A DNA stretch of 64,000 nucleotides, from positions 1 to 64,000 of the forward strand of contig CANLCC010000006.1 of the NCBI GenBank assembly GCA_947488815.1, given 5' to 3'. The position numbers and the translations under genes were made by a program. The first letter of the stretch is position 1. Each line of letters begins with the position of its first letter. Below, one piece after another: positions 41,216-49,985 of the stretch. The notes under the pieces are model-generated. The model searched no databases. It was not told where the DNA came from and saw only the letters and a program-made list of their open reading frames with translations. Origin of the DNA: CAIQIA01 sp945861105 (lineage in GTDB: Bacteria; Cyanobacteriota; Cyanobacteriia; PCC-6307; Cyanobiaceae).

Positions 41216-42634
41216 ATGGCCAAAGGGCATTTCGGACTGATCGGCCTCGGTGTGATGGGCGAGAACCTCGTCCTCAACGCTGAACGCAACGGCTTTTCAA
41301 GCGTCGTCTACAACCGCACACCCCAGAAGACCGAGGAGTTCCTGGCTGGTCGGGGCTCCGGCAAGCAGATTGAAGGCGCCTACTCCCTTCAGGAGTTCGT
41401 CGACAAGCTCGAGAGGCCCCGGCGGATCCTGATGATGATCAAGGCCGGCCAGGCCATCGATGACACCATTGCCAGCATTTCCCCCTACCTCGAGCAGGGA
41501 GATCTGCTGATCGACGGCGGCAACTCCCTCTACAGCGACACGGAGCGGCGGGTGGCCGAACTCGAAAGCCGCAGCTTCGGCTACATCGGCATGGGAGTGT
41601 CGGGCGGTGCCAAGGGCGCCCTCGAGGGACCCAGCATGATGCCTGGTGGCACCCGCCAGGCCTATGAGGACATCCGCAGCCTGGTGGAGCGGATGGCCGC
41701 CAAGGTCGACGACGGCCCCTGCGTCACCTACATCGGTCCCGGTGGATCCGGCCACTTCGTCAAGACCGTCCACAACGGCATTGAGTACGGCGTCGAGCAG
41801 ATCCTCGCCGAGGCCTACGACATGATGAAGCGGGGTGCCGGCATCGAGCCTGCGGTCATGGCCGATGTGCTGGGCCAGTGGAACACCATGGAGGAGCTGT
41901 CCTCCTACCTCGTCGAGATCACCGAGGTCTGCCTCCGCACCCGTGATCCCGAGTCGGGTGGTCCGCTGACCGAACTGATCCTCGACGTTGCCGGCCAGAA
42001 GGGCACCGGCCTCTGGACGGTGATCAGTGCCCTGGAAATGGGTGTGGCCGTGCCCACCATTTATGAATCAGTCAATGCAAGGGTCCTGAGCTCTCTGCAG
42101 GCCGAGCGTGTCAAGGCCGAATCCGTCCTCCACGGGCCTGGCCCGATGGCCCTGGATCTCGGCAGCCCCAGCGACGCCATGGCACCCCTGAGGGATGCCT
42201 GCATCCTCAGCGTCATGGCCAGCTATGCCCAGGGCATCGCCCTCCTGCAGGAGGCCTCACGGATCCACCATTACGACCTGAACATCGCCGCCATCGCCCA
42301 GATCTGGAAAGGCGGTTGCATCATTCGTGCCCGTCTGTTGCAGCGCATTCAGGACGCCTATCGGCAGAACGGCACCCTGGCCAACCTGCTGCTGGATCCC
42401 TGGTTCGCTGAACAGGTGAATCGTCGCCTGCCTGGTCTGCGCCAGTCGGTCAGCGAAGCCGTCCGGGCAGGCATCCCCGTGCCCTGCTTCGCCGCCTCGC
42501 TCAACTACATCGACAGTTACCGCACCGGCCGTCTGCCCCAGAACCTGGTGCAGGCCATGCGCGACTGCTTCGGCTCCCACACCTACCAGCGCATCGACCG
42601 CGAGGGCACCTTCCACACCGAGTGGCTTTCATGA
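41216..42634 (+). CDS. gnd: 6-phosphogluconate dehydrogenase (decarboxylating)
   Basis: 472 residues. NADP-binding GLGVMGENLVLNAERNG and NRT, then MGVSGGAKGALEGPSMMPGG, HFVKTVHNGIEYG (catalytic Lys and His region), and C-terminal KGGCIIRA. Oxidises 6-phosphogluconate to ribulose-5-phosphate, giving NADPH in the dark. Its stop overlaps pgl by ATGA (42631), so two adjacent steps of the oxidative pentose phosphate pathway are coupled. Confidence 0.97.
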   Translation: MAKGHFGLIGLGVMGENLVLNAERNGFSSVVYNRTPQKTEEFLAGRGSGKQIEGAYSLQEFVDKLERPRRILMMIKAGQAIDDTIASISPYLEQGDLLIDGGNSLYSDTERRVAELESRSFGYIGMGVSGGAKGALEGPSMMPGGTRQAYEDIRSLVERMAAKVDDGPCVTYIGPGGSGHFVKTVHNGIEYGVEQILAEAYDMMKRGAGIEPAVMADVLGQWNTMEELSSYLVEITEVCLRTRDPESGGPLTELILDVAGQKGTGLWTVISALEMGVAVPTIYESVNARVLSSLQAERVKAESVLHGPGPMALDLGSPSDAMAPLRDACILSVMASYAQGIALLQEASRIHHYDLNIAAIAQIWKGGCIIRARLLQRIQDAYRQNGTLANLLLDPWFAEQVNRRLPGLRQSVSEAVRAGIPVPCFAASLNYIDSYRTGRLPQNLVQAMRDCFGSHTYQRIDREGTFHTEWLS

Positions 42635-43350
42635 GCCCCGCCCGCCTGATCAGGCTGCCCGACCGCCAGGCCCTGGCCCAACGCGCGTCGGAACTGGTGG
42701 CCCAGGCCATCGACCTCACCCTGGCGGAACGGGATCGGGTGCAGATCGCCCTCGCTGGCGGTTCCACCCCCGAACAGGCCTACACCCTCCTGGGGCAGCA
42801 GCACCTGCCCTGGGAGCGGGTCGACCTGTTGCTGGGCGACGAACGCTGGGTGCCGGCGGATGATCCCCAGAGCAACGCCCTGATGGTGCGCCGCAGCCTG
42901 ATGGCAGCGGAACCCGGCCGCCACGCGGCCTTCCATCCGGTACCCACCGACCTTGACTCCGTTGAGGACGGGGTGGCGGCCTATGGCCGGACCCTGGAAC
43001 AGCTGTGTCCGGGTCGACCGCCGCAGCTCGATCTGGTGCTGCTGGGCCTCGGGGATGATGGCCACACGGCTTCTTTGTTCCCCGGCACGGCAGCAACCCA
43101 GGTGGTTGATCGCTGGGTCACCGTCGGTGAAGGCAAGGGGCTGCCAAGGCTCACGTTCACGGCACCGGTGCTGTCGGCGGCCCGACAGGTGATCTTCCTG
43201 GTGAGTGGATCGGGCAAACGCCAGGCCCTCGCCCGGTTGCTCGATCCAGCGGAGGACCCGGCACGCACCCCCGCGCGGCTGGTCCAGCCGGCCGGTCCCC
43301 TGCTGGTGCTGGCGGACGCCGAGGCCTGCGGCGATGCCGCTGTGGAGTGA
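42631..43350 (+). CDS. pgl: 6-phosphogluconolactonase
   Basis: 239 residues from the ATG at 42631 (a GTG at 42622 is also in frame). NagB/Pgl fold with QIALAGGSTPEQAY, LLLGDERWVP and the LGLGDDGHTASLFPGT active-site segment. Hydrolyses 6-phosphogluconolactone. It sits after gnd, and the CIA30 gene starts inside its last codons. Confidence 0.94.
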   Translation: MSPARLIRLPDRQALAQRASELVAQAIDLTLAERDRVQIALAGGSTPEQAYTLLGQQHLPWERVDLLLGDERWVPADDPQSNALMVRRSLMAAEPGRHAAFHPVPTDLDSVEDGVAAYGRTLEQLCPGRPPQLDLVLLGLGDDGHTASLFPGTAATQVVDRWVTVGEGKGLPRLTFTAPVLSAARQVIFLVSGSGKRQALARLLDPAEDPARTPARLVQPAGPLLVLADAEACGDAAVE

Positions 43351-43900
43351 GCTGGTGGCCCTGCTCATCGCCACCGGCGACGGTTTCAGCGGCTGGGGCA
43401 CCCTCAATGACACGGTCATGGGGGGTCGCAGCCAGGGGGGCTGCCGCACCACCAGCGAAGGCCTGCTGCTGGAGGCCGAGGTGGTCGCAGAGGGTGGTGG
43501 CTTCGTGAGCTGTCGTTCGCCGCGATGGCAGCCTCCGCTGGACCTGGGCAACGCGCAAGGACTTGAGCTGCTGCTGGACGGCGATGGCCGTCGCTACAAG
43601 CTGGCCATCGCCCTGGCTGACCTGCCGGGACGCTTGGCCGAGGTGCTGCCGGGGGGGTTGCGCTGGGTGGCCGATTTCGACACCCAGGCCGGCGGCACCA
43701 CCCGGGTGGTGATTCCCTTCAGCAGCCTGCAGCCGACGGTCCGGGCCAATCCGGTGACCCTTCCCCTGCGCTTCGATCCTTCGCGCATCGCCCAGATTCA
43801 ACTGCTGCACTCGCGCTTCAGCGACGGTGGCGGCGACAACCCTGGGTTCCGTGCAGGCCCGCTGCGGCTGCTGCTGCGGCAGATCAACACGGTGCCATGA
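43334..43900 (+). CDS. CIA30-family protein
   Basis: 188 residues from an ATG 17 bases inside pgl; a GTG at 43355 is an alternative. The CIA30 beta-sandwich signature is clear: GWGTLNDTVMGGRSQGG, GGFVSCRS, GLELLLDGDGRRYKL and the C-terminal IQLLHSRFSDGGGDNPGFRAGP-type strands read in parts. In fungi and animals CIA30/NDUFAF1 assists complex I assembly; cyanobacterial members have no proven role. NDH-1 assembly or carbohydrate binding are both possible. Confidence 0.82.
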   Translation: MPLWSELVALLIATGDGFSGWGTLNDTVMGGRSQGGCRTTSEGLLLEAEVVAEGGGFVSCRSPRWQPPLDLGNAQGLELLLDGDGRRYKLAIALADLPGRLAEVLPGGLRWVADFDTQAGGTTRVVIPFSSLQPTVRANPVTLPLRFDPSRIAQIQLLHSRFSDGGGDNPGFRAGPLRLLLRQINTVP

Positions 43901-44307
43901 GTCCGGCCGATGGGATCGGGTGGCTGCCAACGACCGCCACCGCCGAAGCGACCGCCGAGCTGCTCACCGTCATCTGCCAGGCGGCGGACCTCTGCCGTCC
44001 GGGACTGCGTCATGCCGCCGTTCTGCAGGAGCAGGCAGGGGATGGCTGGTCCCTGCGGTTGGAGTGCCGTGATGCCGACGGTGGTCGGCTGGAAGCGGAG
44101 GACCTGGATCTTGAGATTTATGGAGCGGCGGCGGATCCGTCAATCCAGCTCACCTGGTCGACGGATCCGCAGGCCCCGGTGTTGTGGCAGGGGCGCCATG
44201 CCCTGTGGATGGAGCCGGGCCAGGGCCAGCGCTGTGGCGCCCCCCCGCAGGCCGTACCCCTGGAAGCCCTGGCGCGGCGGCTGCGGGCCCGGCTCGTGGG
44301 CTCCTGA
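43897..44307 (+). CDS. Uncharacterised protein coupled to CIA30
   Basis: 136 residues, starting in an ATGA overlap with the CIA30 stop. Soluble, mixed alpha/beta, no membrane helix. A helical start (ATAEATAELLTVICQAADLC) is followed by a strand-rich core with several Trp (GWSLRLECRD, IQLTWSTDP, VLWQGRHALWM) and a helical end. I recognise no family. It ends the run gnd-pgl-CIA30 and is convergent with ilvD, 15 bases away. Confidence 0.7.
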   Translation: MSPADGIGWLPTTATAEATAELLTVICQAADLCRPGLRHAAVLQEQAGDGWSLRLECRDADGGRLEAEDLDLEIYGAAADPSIQLTWSTDPQAPVLWQGRHALWMEPGQGQRCGAPPQAVPLEALARRLRARLVGS

Positions 44308-44322
44308 GGGGCGCCTGGCGCT

Positions 44323-46005
44323 TCAGTCGTCGAAGCCGTCTGTGACCGCTCCCTGGCTGCTGCTCGACACCAGACGGGCGTATTTGGCCAGCACCCCCCG
44401 GCGTTCCCTGGGGGCCGGTCTCACCCACCGCTGGCGACGCTGCTCTAGCACGTCGTCGGTCACGTTGAGCTGCAGCAGCAGCTGGGCCGCATCCACCGTG
44501 ATGCTGTCACCTTCCTCCACAAGGGCGATGGTGCCCCCCACGGCCGCCTCGGGGGCGACATGGCCCACGACCATGCCGTAGGTGCCGCCCGAGAATCGTC
44601 CATCAGTGATCAGCGCCACGCTGTCCCCCAGGCCCTTGCCGATGATCGCGGCGGTGGGGGAGAGCATCTCGCGCATGCCGGGGCCACCCACGGGACCCTC
44701 AAACCGGATCACGATCACATCGCCTGGGCTGATGCGGCCCGCCAGGATCGCCTCCAGACAGCTCTCCTCGCTCTCGAACACCCGCGCCGGGCCTGTCAGG
44801 GTCGGATTGCGGACGCCACTGATCTTGGCGACGCTGCCCTCCCTGGCGAGGTTGCCCTTGAGCACGGCCAGGTGCCCTTTGGCGTACAGGGGCCTGTCGA
44901 TCGGTCGGATCACCTCCTGATCGGCCAGCGGAGCAGGGGGCACGGAGGCCAGCACCTCCCTGAGGGTGCGACCTTCGATGGTGCGGCAATCCCCGTGCAA
45001 CAGGCCGGCGTCGAGCAACAGCCGCATCACCTGGGGAATGCCGCCGGCCCGATGCAGATCAACGGTGACAAAGCGGCCACTGGGCTTGAGATCGCAGATC
45101 ACCGGCACCCGCTGGCGGATGGCCTCGAAGTCATCAATCGTGAGGGAAATGCCAGCACTGCGCGCAATCGCCAGGAGGTGCAGAACGGCATTGGTGGAGC
45201 CACCGACCGCCATGATCACACTGATGGCATTCTCAAAGGCCTCCCGGGTCAGCAGGTCAAGGGGGCGGATGTCGGCCTCGATGGCCTGCACCAGCACCTC
45301 GGCCGAACGGGCGGCACTGTCGGCCTTCTCGCTGTCTTCGGCTGCCATGGTGGAACTGCCCGGCAGGCTGAGGCCCATGGCCTCGATCACCGCCGACATC
45401 GTGTTGGCTGTGAACATGCCGCCGCAGCTGCCCGCCCCCGGACAGGCGTTGCGCTCGACGGCCAGCAGTTCGTCCTCATCGATGCGACCACCGGCGAGGG
45501 CACCCACCGCCTCAAAGGCACTCACCACCGTCAGATCGCAATGGCCGAGCTTGCCGGGCTTGATGGTGCCGCCATAGACGAAAATCGCTGGAATGTTCAT
45601 CCGCACCATGGCGAGCATGGCGCCGGGCATGTTCTTGTCGCAGCCGCCGATGGCCAGCACGCCATCCATGCTCTGGCCGTTGCAGGCGGTTTCGATGCTG
45701 TCGGCGATCACCTCCCGTGAGACCAGCGAATAGCGCATCCCTGGCGTGCCCATCGAGATGCCGTCACTGACGGTGATCGTGCCGAACATCTGGGGCATCG
45801 CTCCGGCCTCCCTGAGGGACTGCTCGGCCCGCAGGGCAAGGTCGTTGAGGCCGACGTTGCAGGGGGTGATGGTGCTGAAACCGTTGGCCACGCCGACGAT
45901 CGGTCGGTCGAAGTCGTTGTCACCAAACCCAACGGCCCGCAACATGGCGCGGTTGGGGGAGCGTTGCACCCCCTGGGTGACGATGTGGGAACGGAGCTTG
46001 GCCAT
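44323..46005 (-). CDS. ilvD: Dihydroxy-acid dehydratase
   Basis: 560 residues. Fe-S enzyme of valine, leucine and isoleucine synthesis. Cluster cysteines: TPCNVGLN, GGCDKNMPG and GAGSCGGMFTANTM; substrate segment DGRFSGGTYGMVVGHV (catalytic Ser region). Length is standard for the short [2Fe-2S]-type class. It is followed on the same strand, in reading order upstream, by the small protein at 46079-46360. Confidence 0.97.
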   Translation of the reverse strand: MAKLRSHIVTQGVQRSPNRAMLRAVGFGDNDFDRPIVGVANGFSTITPCNVGLNDLALRAEQSLREAGAMPQMFGTITVSDGISMGTPGMRYSLVSREVIADSIETACNGQSMDGVLAIGGCDKNMPGAMLAMVRMNIPAIFVYGGTIKPGKLGHCDLTVVSAFEAVGALAGGRIDEDELLAVERNACPGAGSCGGMFTANTMSAVIEAMGLSLPGSSTMAAEDSEKADSAARSAEVLVQAIEADIRPLDLLTREAFENAISVIMAVGGSTNAVLHLLAIARSAGISLTIDDFEAIRQRVPVICDLKPSGRFVTVDLHRAGGIPQVMRLLLDAGLLHGDCRTIEGRTLREVLASVPPAPLADQEVIRPIDRPLYAKGHLAVLKGNLAREGSVAKISGVRNPTLTGPARVFESEESCLEAILAGRISPGDVIVIRFEGPVGGPGMREMLSPTAAIIGKGLGDSVALITDGRFSGGTYGMVVGHVAPEAAVGGTIALVEEGDSITVDAAQLLLQLNVTDDVLEQRRQRWVRPAPRERRGVLAKYARLVSSSSQGAVTDGFDD

Positions 46006-46078
46006 GGCGACCGGCTGGCTTGAGCGTCACCCGATCCTCACAGAACGCAGGGCCCGGCCAGCAGGGGGCGAAGCGCGA

Positions 46079-46360
46079 TCAACCGCGCTCGGATCCGTCG
46101 GGGGAAAGATCCTCCAGCTGGCGCCTCACGTCATCGATGGCCACATGGAGACGCTGGACCCGCTGCTCCAGGCTGTCGCCAAGGGTCTGCTGGATCTGCC
46201 CGGGCATCAGGGGCGAGGTGAACCGGCGCACCTGGTCCGCGAGGGCCCGGCGACGCTCGGCCCGGGAGAGCAGCCACCAGGTGAGGCCGGCGGCTCCCAG
46301 GGCGGCTCCGGTCAAGGCACTGAGCAGCACGGTGCCTGAGCGGCTGTCCTGGTCGGCCAT
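46079..46360 (-). CDS. Small membrane-anchored coiled-coil protein
   Basis: 93 residues. An N-terminal membrane helix (VLLSALTGAALGAAGLTWWLL, about 10-30), a basic patch (SRAERRRALADQVRRF) and a helical C-terminal half (LGDSLEQRVQRLHVAIDDVRRQLEDL) with heptad spacing. YtxH-like in layout; function unknown. It sits between ilvD and upp on the same strand, with a 73-base gap to ilvD. Confidence 0.7.
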   Translation of the reverse strand: MADQDSRSGTVLLSALTGAALGAAGLTWWLLSRAERRRALADQVRRFTSPLMPGQIQQTLGDSLEQRVQRLHVAIDDVRRQLEDLSPDGSERG

Positions 46361-46379
46361 GGAGCTGGGATGTCTTGTT

Positions 46380-47051
46380 TCAGCCTAGGAAGTCGTCGGA
46401 TTCCGTGCCGTAGAGGCGATCACCGGCGTCGCCCAGGCCCGGCACGATGAAGCTGCGGTGGTCCAGTTCAGGGTCAATGCAGGCCGTGTAGATGGCCAGG
46501 TCTGGGGCCCGTTCGGCCACCGCCTTGAGGCCCGGCGCCGCCGCCAGGACGGTGATCACCCGCAGCCGCTGGCCCTCGACGCCCCGCGCCCGCAGCAGTT
46601 CGAGGGCATGCAGCAGGCTGCCGCCGGTGGCCAGCATCGGATCGAAGACCACCACTCCGACCCGGGGACCGATCGTCGTCGGAAGCCGGTCGAGGTAGCG
46701 GCTGGGTCGGGCCGTCACTTCGTCACGCACGATCCCCAAGTGCGCGACCCGCGCATGGGGCAGCACCTCCTGGGCACCGGCCCACAGCCCCAGGCCCGCC
46801 CGCAGGACCGGCACCGCCAGCAGCGGTGCGGTCGGGTCAATCACACTGCCGCCGGTTTCGGCCAGGGGCGTCCGCACCTGCAGAGGCTGGGTCGGCAGCC
46901 AGTCACGCACCGCTTCGTAGGTGAGCCAGCGGCCCAGCTCCTTCATCGCTGTTGCGAACAGGGGCGATGGGGTGTCGCGGTCCCGCAGGATCGTCAACCA
47001 ATGGGCCACCAGGGGGTGCGGGGGAACGACGACCCGCAGCGACATGCTCAT
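46380..47051 (-). CDS. upp: Uracil phosphoribosyltransferase
   Basis: 223 residues from the ATG at 47051 (MSMSLRVV; 47045 is equally possible, 47120 would overlap the divergent gene). Salvages uracil to UMP with PRPP. Type I PRTase motifs: VPVLRAGLGLW, the PRPP loop VVFDPMLATGGS and the uracil-binding YTACIDPELD and GLGDAGDRLYGT end. The catalytic and PRPP residues look complete. Confidence 0.95.
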   Translation of the reverse strand: MSMSLRVVVPPHPLVAHWLTILRDRDTPSPLFATAMKELGRWLTYEAVRDWLPTQPLQVRTPLAETGGSVIDPTAPLLAVPVLRAGLGLWAGAQEVLPHARVAHLGIVRDEVTARPSRYLDRLPTTIGPRVGVVVFDPMLATGGSLLHALELLRARGVEGQRLRVITVLAAAPGLKAVAERAPDLAIYTACIDPELDHRSFIVPGLGDAGDRLYGTESDDFLG

Positions 47052-47110
47052 GGCGTCGCAGGGTGCAGGGTCCCTGCCATAACTTGTGGGCGCAAGCCTA
47101 GGGGGAACCG

Positions 47111-47626
47111 ATGCAGGCACCCAACCCGATGCGCAGGTTGATGGCGCTCCTGGCGGCCCTCGTGCTGGCCCTGGGCCTGGGGTGGACAGCCCCGGCCCTG
47201 GCGATCACGGCCCCGGAACTGCGCGGCAGCCGCTCGCTGCAGGACCTGCAGCCCGACATGCACGGACGGCAGCTGCAGCAGCAGGAATTTCTGAAGGCCG
47301 ACCTGCGCGGCTTCGACTTCAGCGGCAGCGACCTGCGCGGTTCGGTCTTCAACGGCAGCCGCCTGGAGGAAGCTGACCTGCAGAACGCCGACCTGCGCGA
47401 TGTGGTCGGCTTCGCGAGCCGTTTCGACGGCGCCGATCTGCGCGGCGCCCGTCTCGACAACGCCATGCTGCTCCAGTCCCACTTCGCCGGGGCCGCGATC
47501 GAGGGCACCGATTTCAGCGAAGCCGTGCTCGACCAGCAGGAACAGCGGGCCCTCTGTGCCCGCGCCAGCGGCGTTCATCCCATCTCCGGGGTGGCGACCC
47601 GGGACAGCCTGCGCTGCCGGCAGTAG
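47111..47626 (+). CDS. Secreted/lumenal pentapeptide-repeat protein
   Basis: 171 residues. Signal peptide about 1-32 ending PALA, then A(D/N)LxX repeats (FLKADLRGFDFSGSDLRGSV, EEADLQNADLRDVV, DGADLRGARLDNAML) forming a right-handed quadrilateral beta-helix of roughly 15-18 coils-worth of five residues. Two Cys near the C-terminus (LCARAS and LRCRQ). Cyanobacterial lumenal pentapeptide proteins exist (e.g. TL17/TL15 in plants) but functions are mostly unknown. It is 25 bases before the COG0523 gene. Confidence 0.85.
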   Translation: MQAPNPMRRLMALLAALVLALGLGWTAPALAITAPELRGSRSLQDLQPDMHGRQLQQQEFLKADLRGFDFSGSDLRGSVFNGSRLEEADLQNADLRDVVGFASRFDGADLRGARLDNAMLLQSHFAGAAIEGTDFSEAVLDQQEQRALCARASGVHPISGVATRDSLRCRQ

Positions 47627-47651
47627 GGTCCGGACGCAGCGCTTCGGCACC

Positions 47652-48707
47652 ATGGCCACCGCCGTTCCGAGCCCCCCAGGTCGGTTGCCCGTGACCGTGG
47701 TGACAGGGTTTCTGGGGTCAGGCAAGACAACCCTGCTGCGTCACCTGCTCAGCCACGGCGGCCGGCGGCTGGCGGTGCTGGTGAATGAGTTCGGTGAGGT
47801 CGGCATTGACGGTGCCCTCCTCTGCGATGGCGCCGAAGGGTGTCCCGTGGTGGAGCTGCCCAACGGCTGCGTCTGCTGCACCGTTCAGGAGGACTTCCTG
47901 CCGACGATGGAGCGGCTGCTCGATGGGAATGATCCTCTTGACGGCATTGTGATCGAAACCAGTGGTCTGGCCCTGCCGGAACCGCTGCTCGAGGCGTTCC
48001 GCTGGCCGACGATCCGCCATCGCACCCGGGTGCAGGGGGTCGTCACGGTCGTTGATGGCGAGGCCCTGGCGGCCGGTTCCCCCGTGCGCGATCCCCTGGC
48101 GGTGGAGCGCCAGCAGCAGCAGGACCCCGAGCTGGATCACCAGCGGGCCCTGGAGGAGGTCTTCCGGGAGCAGCTCGAGGTTGCGGATCTGGTGCTGGTG
48201 AGTCGGGCTGACCGGCTCAGTGCTGAGCAACTGCAGACGGTCGAACAGGCTCTGCAGCGGGAGCTGTCCCAGTGGCAGACACCCCCCGCGCCGACCCTGG
48301 CGATGGCCCGCGGCGTGGTGGATCCGGATCTGCTGCTGGGGATCGATCGCGGCGAGGCCGCCGATGATTCCGGCGAAGCCCACGACCATGACCATGCCCA
48401 TCCGGAGCTCACGTCGGTGAGCGTCGACCTCGTGGGGATCTGGCTGCGGCAGCCGTTGGAAGCGTTGTTGCGGCAGTCGATCCAGGCCCATGGCTGGCTG
48501 CGGCTCAAGGGTCGTATTCCCCTGGCTGGCCGCGATCTGCCTTTGCAGGTGCAGGCGGTGGGTCGTCGGCTCGAGACCTGGTTCGAGGCGGATGGTCTGC
48601 CGACGGACCAGCTGAGGCTGGTGGCCATCGGCCGCCGGGATGACGGCGGTGAGCTGCGGCGGCAGCTGACTCAGTCCAGCGGCAGCGGCCCCCTGGCGCA
48701 GAGCTGA
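47652..48707 (+). CDS. COG0523 (CobW/YeiR-like) metal-chaperone GTPase
   Basis: 351 residues from the ATG at 47652; the frame opens further upstream only as a shadow of the pentapeptide gene. G3E P-loop GTPase: TGFLGSGKTTLLRHLL, the CxCC metal site NGCVCCTVQEDF, ETSGLALPEPL, and a short His-rich segment (HDHDHAHPE near 235-245). C-terminal CobW_C domain. Such proteins deliver Zn2+, Co2+ or other metals. No cob or ureG-type target is adjacent, so the metal is unknown. Confidence 0.9.
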   Translation: MATAVPSPPGRLPVTVVTGFLGSGKTTLLRHLLSHGGRRLAVLVNEFGEVGIDGALLCDGAEGCPVVELPNGCVCCTVQEDFLPTMERLLDGNDPLDGIVIETSGLALPEPLLEAFRWPTIRHRTRVQGVVTVVDGEALAAGSPVRDPLAVERQQQQDPELDHQRALEEVFREQLEVADLVLVSRADRLSAEQLQTVEQALQRELSQWQTPPAPTLAMARGVVDPDLLLGIDRGEAADDSGEAHDHDHAHPELTSVSVDLVGIWLRQPLEALLRQSIQAHGWLRLKGRIPLAGRDLPLQVQAVGRRLETWFEADGLPTDQLRLVAIGRRDDGGELRRQLTQSSGSGPLAQS

Positions 48708-49000
48708 CCCCAGCACAGCACGTCTCCCGCCTTCTCCCAGCGCGGTGTGGTCGCCCTCCAGGGACCATGCCCCTGGCGCAGCCTCATGGCTCCGCTGCCG
48801 TTGTGGCTGAAACTCCAGGTCTGCTCCCCCAGCTGCACCTGCCAGCGGAGGCCAGGGTCCTGGACCGCAAGGCGGCAGGCCTGCCATGGTCCGCCACCGA
48901 CCCGGCAGGAGGTGGTCACCACGAGGTCCTGGGCCTGCACCACGGGGGCCGTCAGAGCGACGCTCAACAGCAGGGGCAGGGGCGAGGACACGGGGCTCAC
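48671..49000 (-). CDS. Small secreted protein of unknown function
   Basis: 109 residues from the GTG at 49000 (an ATG-type start at 49060 gives 129). Signal peptide LPLLLSVALTAPVVQAQD, then a ~85-residue strand-rich domain with three Cys (TTSCRVGG, WQACRLAV, DVLCWGQLCARG contains two), so disulfides are likely. Family not recognised. The 3' end overlaps the COG0523 gene by 37 bases, and purS starts just beyond on the other strand. Confidence 0.65.
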   Translation of the reverse strand: MSPVSSPLPLLLSVALTAPVVQAQDLVVTTSCRVGGGPWQACRLAVQDPGLRWQVQLGEQTWSFSHNGSGAMRLRQGHGPWRATTPRWEKAGDVLCWGQLCARGPLPLD

Positions 49001-49077
49001 GGTGCTTCTTCCACCATGGCCATCTCTCGCCCATCTGACAGCGTGGCTGCGAAGATTCATGCAGACGTGATCGCGCC

Positions 49078-49335
49078 TTGGCCCGTTTTCGTGCTCTGGT
49101 AAGGGTTCAGCTGCGGCCCTCGGTGCTGGACCCGGCGGGGGAGGCCACCCGTGCCGCCGCCGGGCGGCTGGGTCTTGCTGGCCTCAGCCGCCTGAGAATC
49201 GGCAAGGCCATCGACCTTGAGCTGGAGGCTGACGATCGCGAGAGCGCCGAACGCACCCTGGCCGACCTGTGTGACCGGCTGCTGGCCAATCCCGTGACCG
49301 AGACCTGGACCTGCGAGCTGGAGGAGGCCCCGTGA
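49078..49335 (+). CDS. purS: Phosphoribosylformylglycinamidine synthase subunit PurS
   Basis: 85 residues from a TTG; opening ARFRALVRVQLRPSVLDPAG is typical. PurS links PurL and PurQ in the FGAM synthase complex of purine synthesis. Overlaps purQ by GTGA at 49332. PurL is not in the window. Confidence 0.93.
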   Translation: MARFRALVRVQLRPSVLDPAGEATRAAAGRLGLAGLSRLRIGKAIDLELEADDRESAERTLADLCDRLLANPVTETWTCELEEAP

Positions 49336-49985
49336 CCGTCGGCATTGTTGTCTTTCCGGGCTCTAACTGCGACCGCGACATGGCCTGGGCGGTGCAGGGC
49401 TGCCTGGGGCTCCCGACCCGCTTTCTCTGGCATGGCGACACCGAACTGAACGGGGTGTCAGCCGTGGTGCTGCCAGGGGGCTTCAGCTACGGCGACTATC
49501 TGCGCTGTGGCGCCCTCGCCCGCTTCGCGCCGCTGCTGCGCGAGGTGGAGGCCTTCGCCAGAGGCGGGGGCCCCGTGCTGGGGGTCTGCAACGGCTTCCA
49601 GGTGCTCACCGAAATGGGGCTGCTCCCCGGCGCCCTCACCCGTAACCGTGATCTGCACTTTCTCTGCGAACCCTGCGACCTCGATGTGGAGCCGGGGCCG
49701 TGCCGGCTCCTGGCCGGTTACGGCAGCCGGGAACAGGTGCAGTTTCCCATCGCCCACGGGGAAGGCTGCTGGCAATGCGACGACGGAACCTTTGCCGCGT
49801 TGGAGCAGACGGGGCAGCTGGTGCTGCGTTATCGCAGCAATCCCAATGGGTCCCGTGGCGCCGTTGCCGGCGTCTGCAACGCGACAGGCAATGTGCTGGG
49901 GCTGATGCCCCATCCGGAGCGGGCCTGTGATCCGCTGCTGGGGGGCGCTGACGGCCGACGGCTGCTGCAGGCCCTGGTCGGATGA
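49332..49985 (+). CDS. purQ: Phosphoribosylformylglycinamidine synthase subunit PurQ
   Basis: 217 residues from a GTG. Class I glutamine amidotransferase: catalytic Cys in LGVCNGFQVL and His/Glu of the triad in MPHPERACDP. Opening VGIVVFPGSNCDRD is diagnostic. Supplies ammonia to PurL. Its stop overlaps the LD-carboxypeptidase start (ATGA, 49982). Confidence 0.96.
   Translation: MTVGIVVFPGSNCDRDMAWAVQGCLGLPTRFLWHGDTELNGVSAVVLPGGFSYGDYLRCGALARFAPLLREVEAFARGGGPVLGVCNGFQVLTEMGLLPGALTRNRDLHFLCEPCDLDVEPGPCRLLAGYGSREQVQFPIAHGEGCWQCDDGTFAALEQTGQLVLRYRSNPNGSRGAVAGVCNATGNVLGLMPHPERACDPLLGGADGRRLLQALVG

Noticed and set aside
47400..48707. Longer start for the COG0523 GTPase inside the pentapeptide gene
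   Set aside because: The extra 84 residues are an out-of-frame reading of the pentapeptide repeats; the P-loop follows the ATG at 47652 closely.
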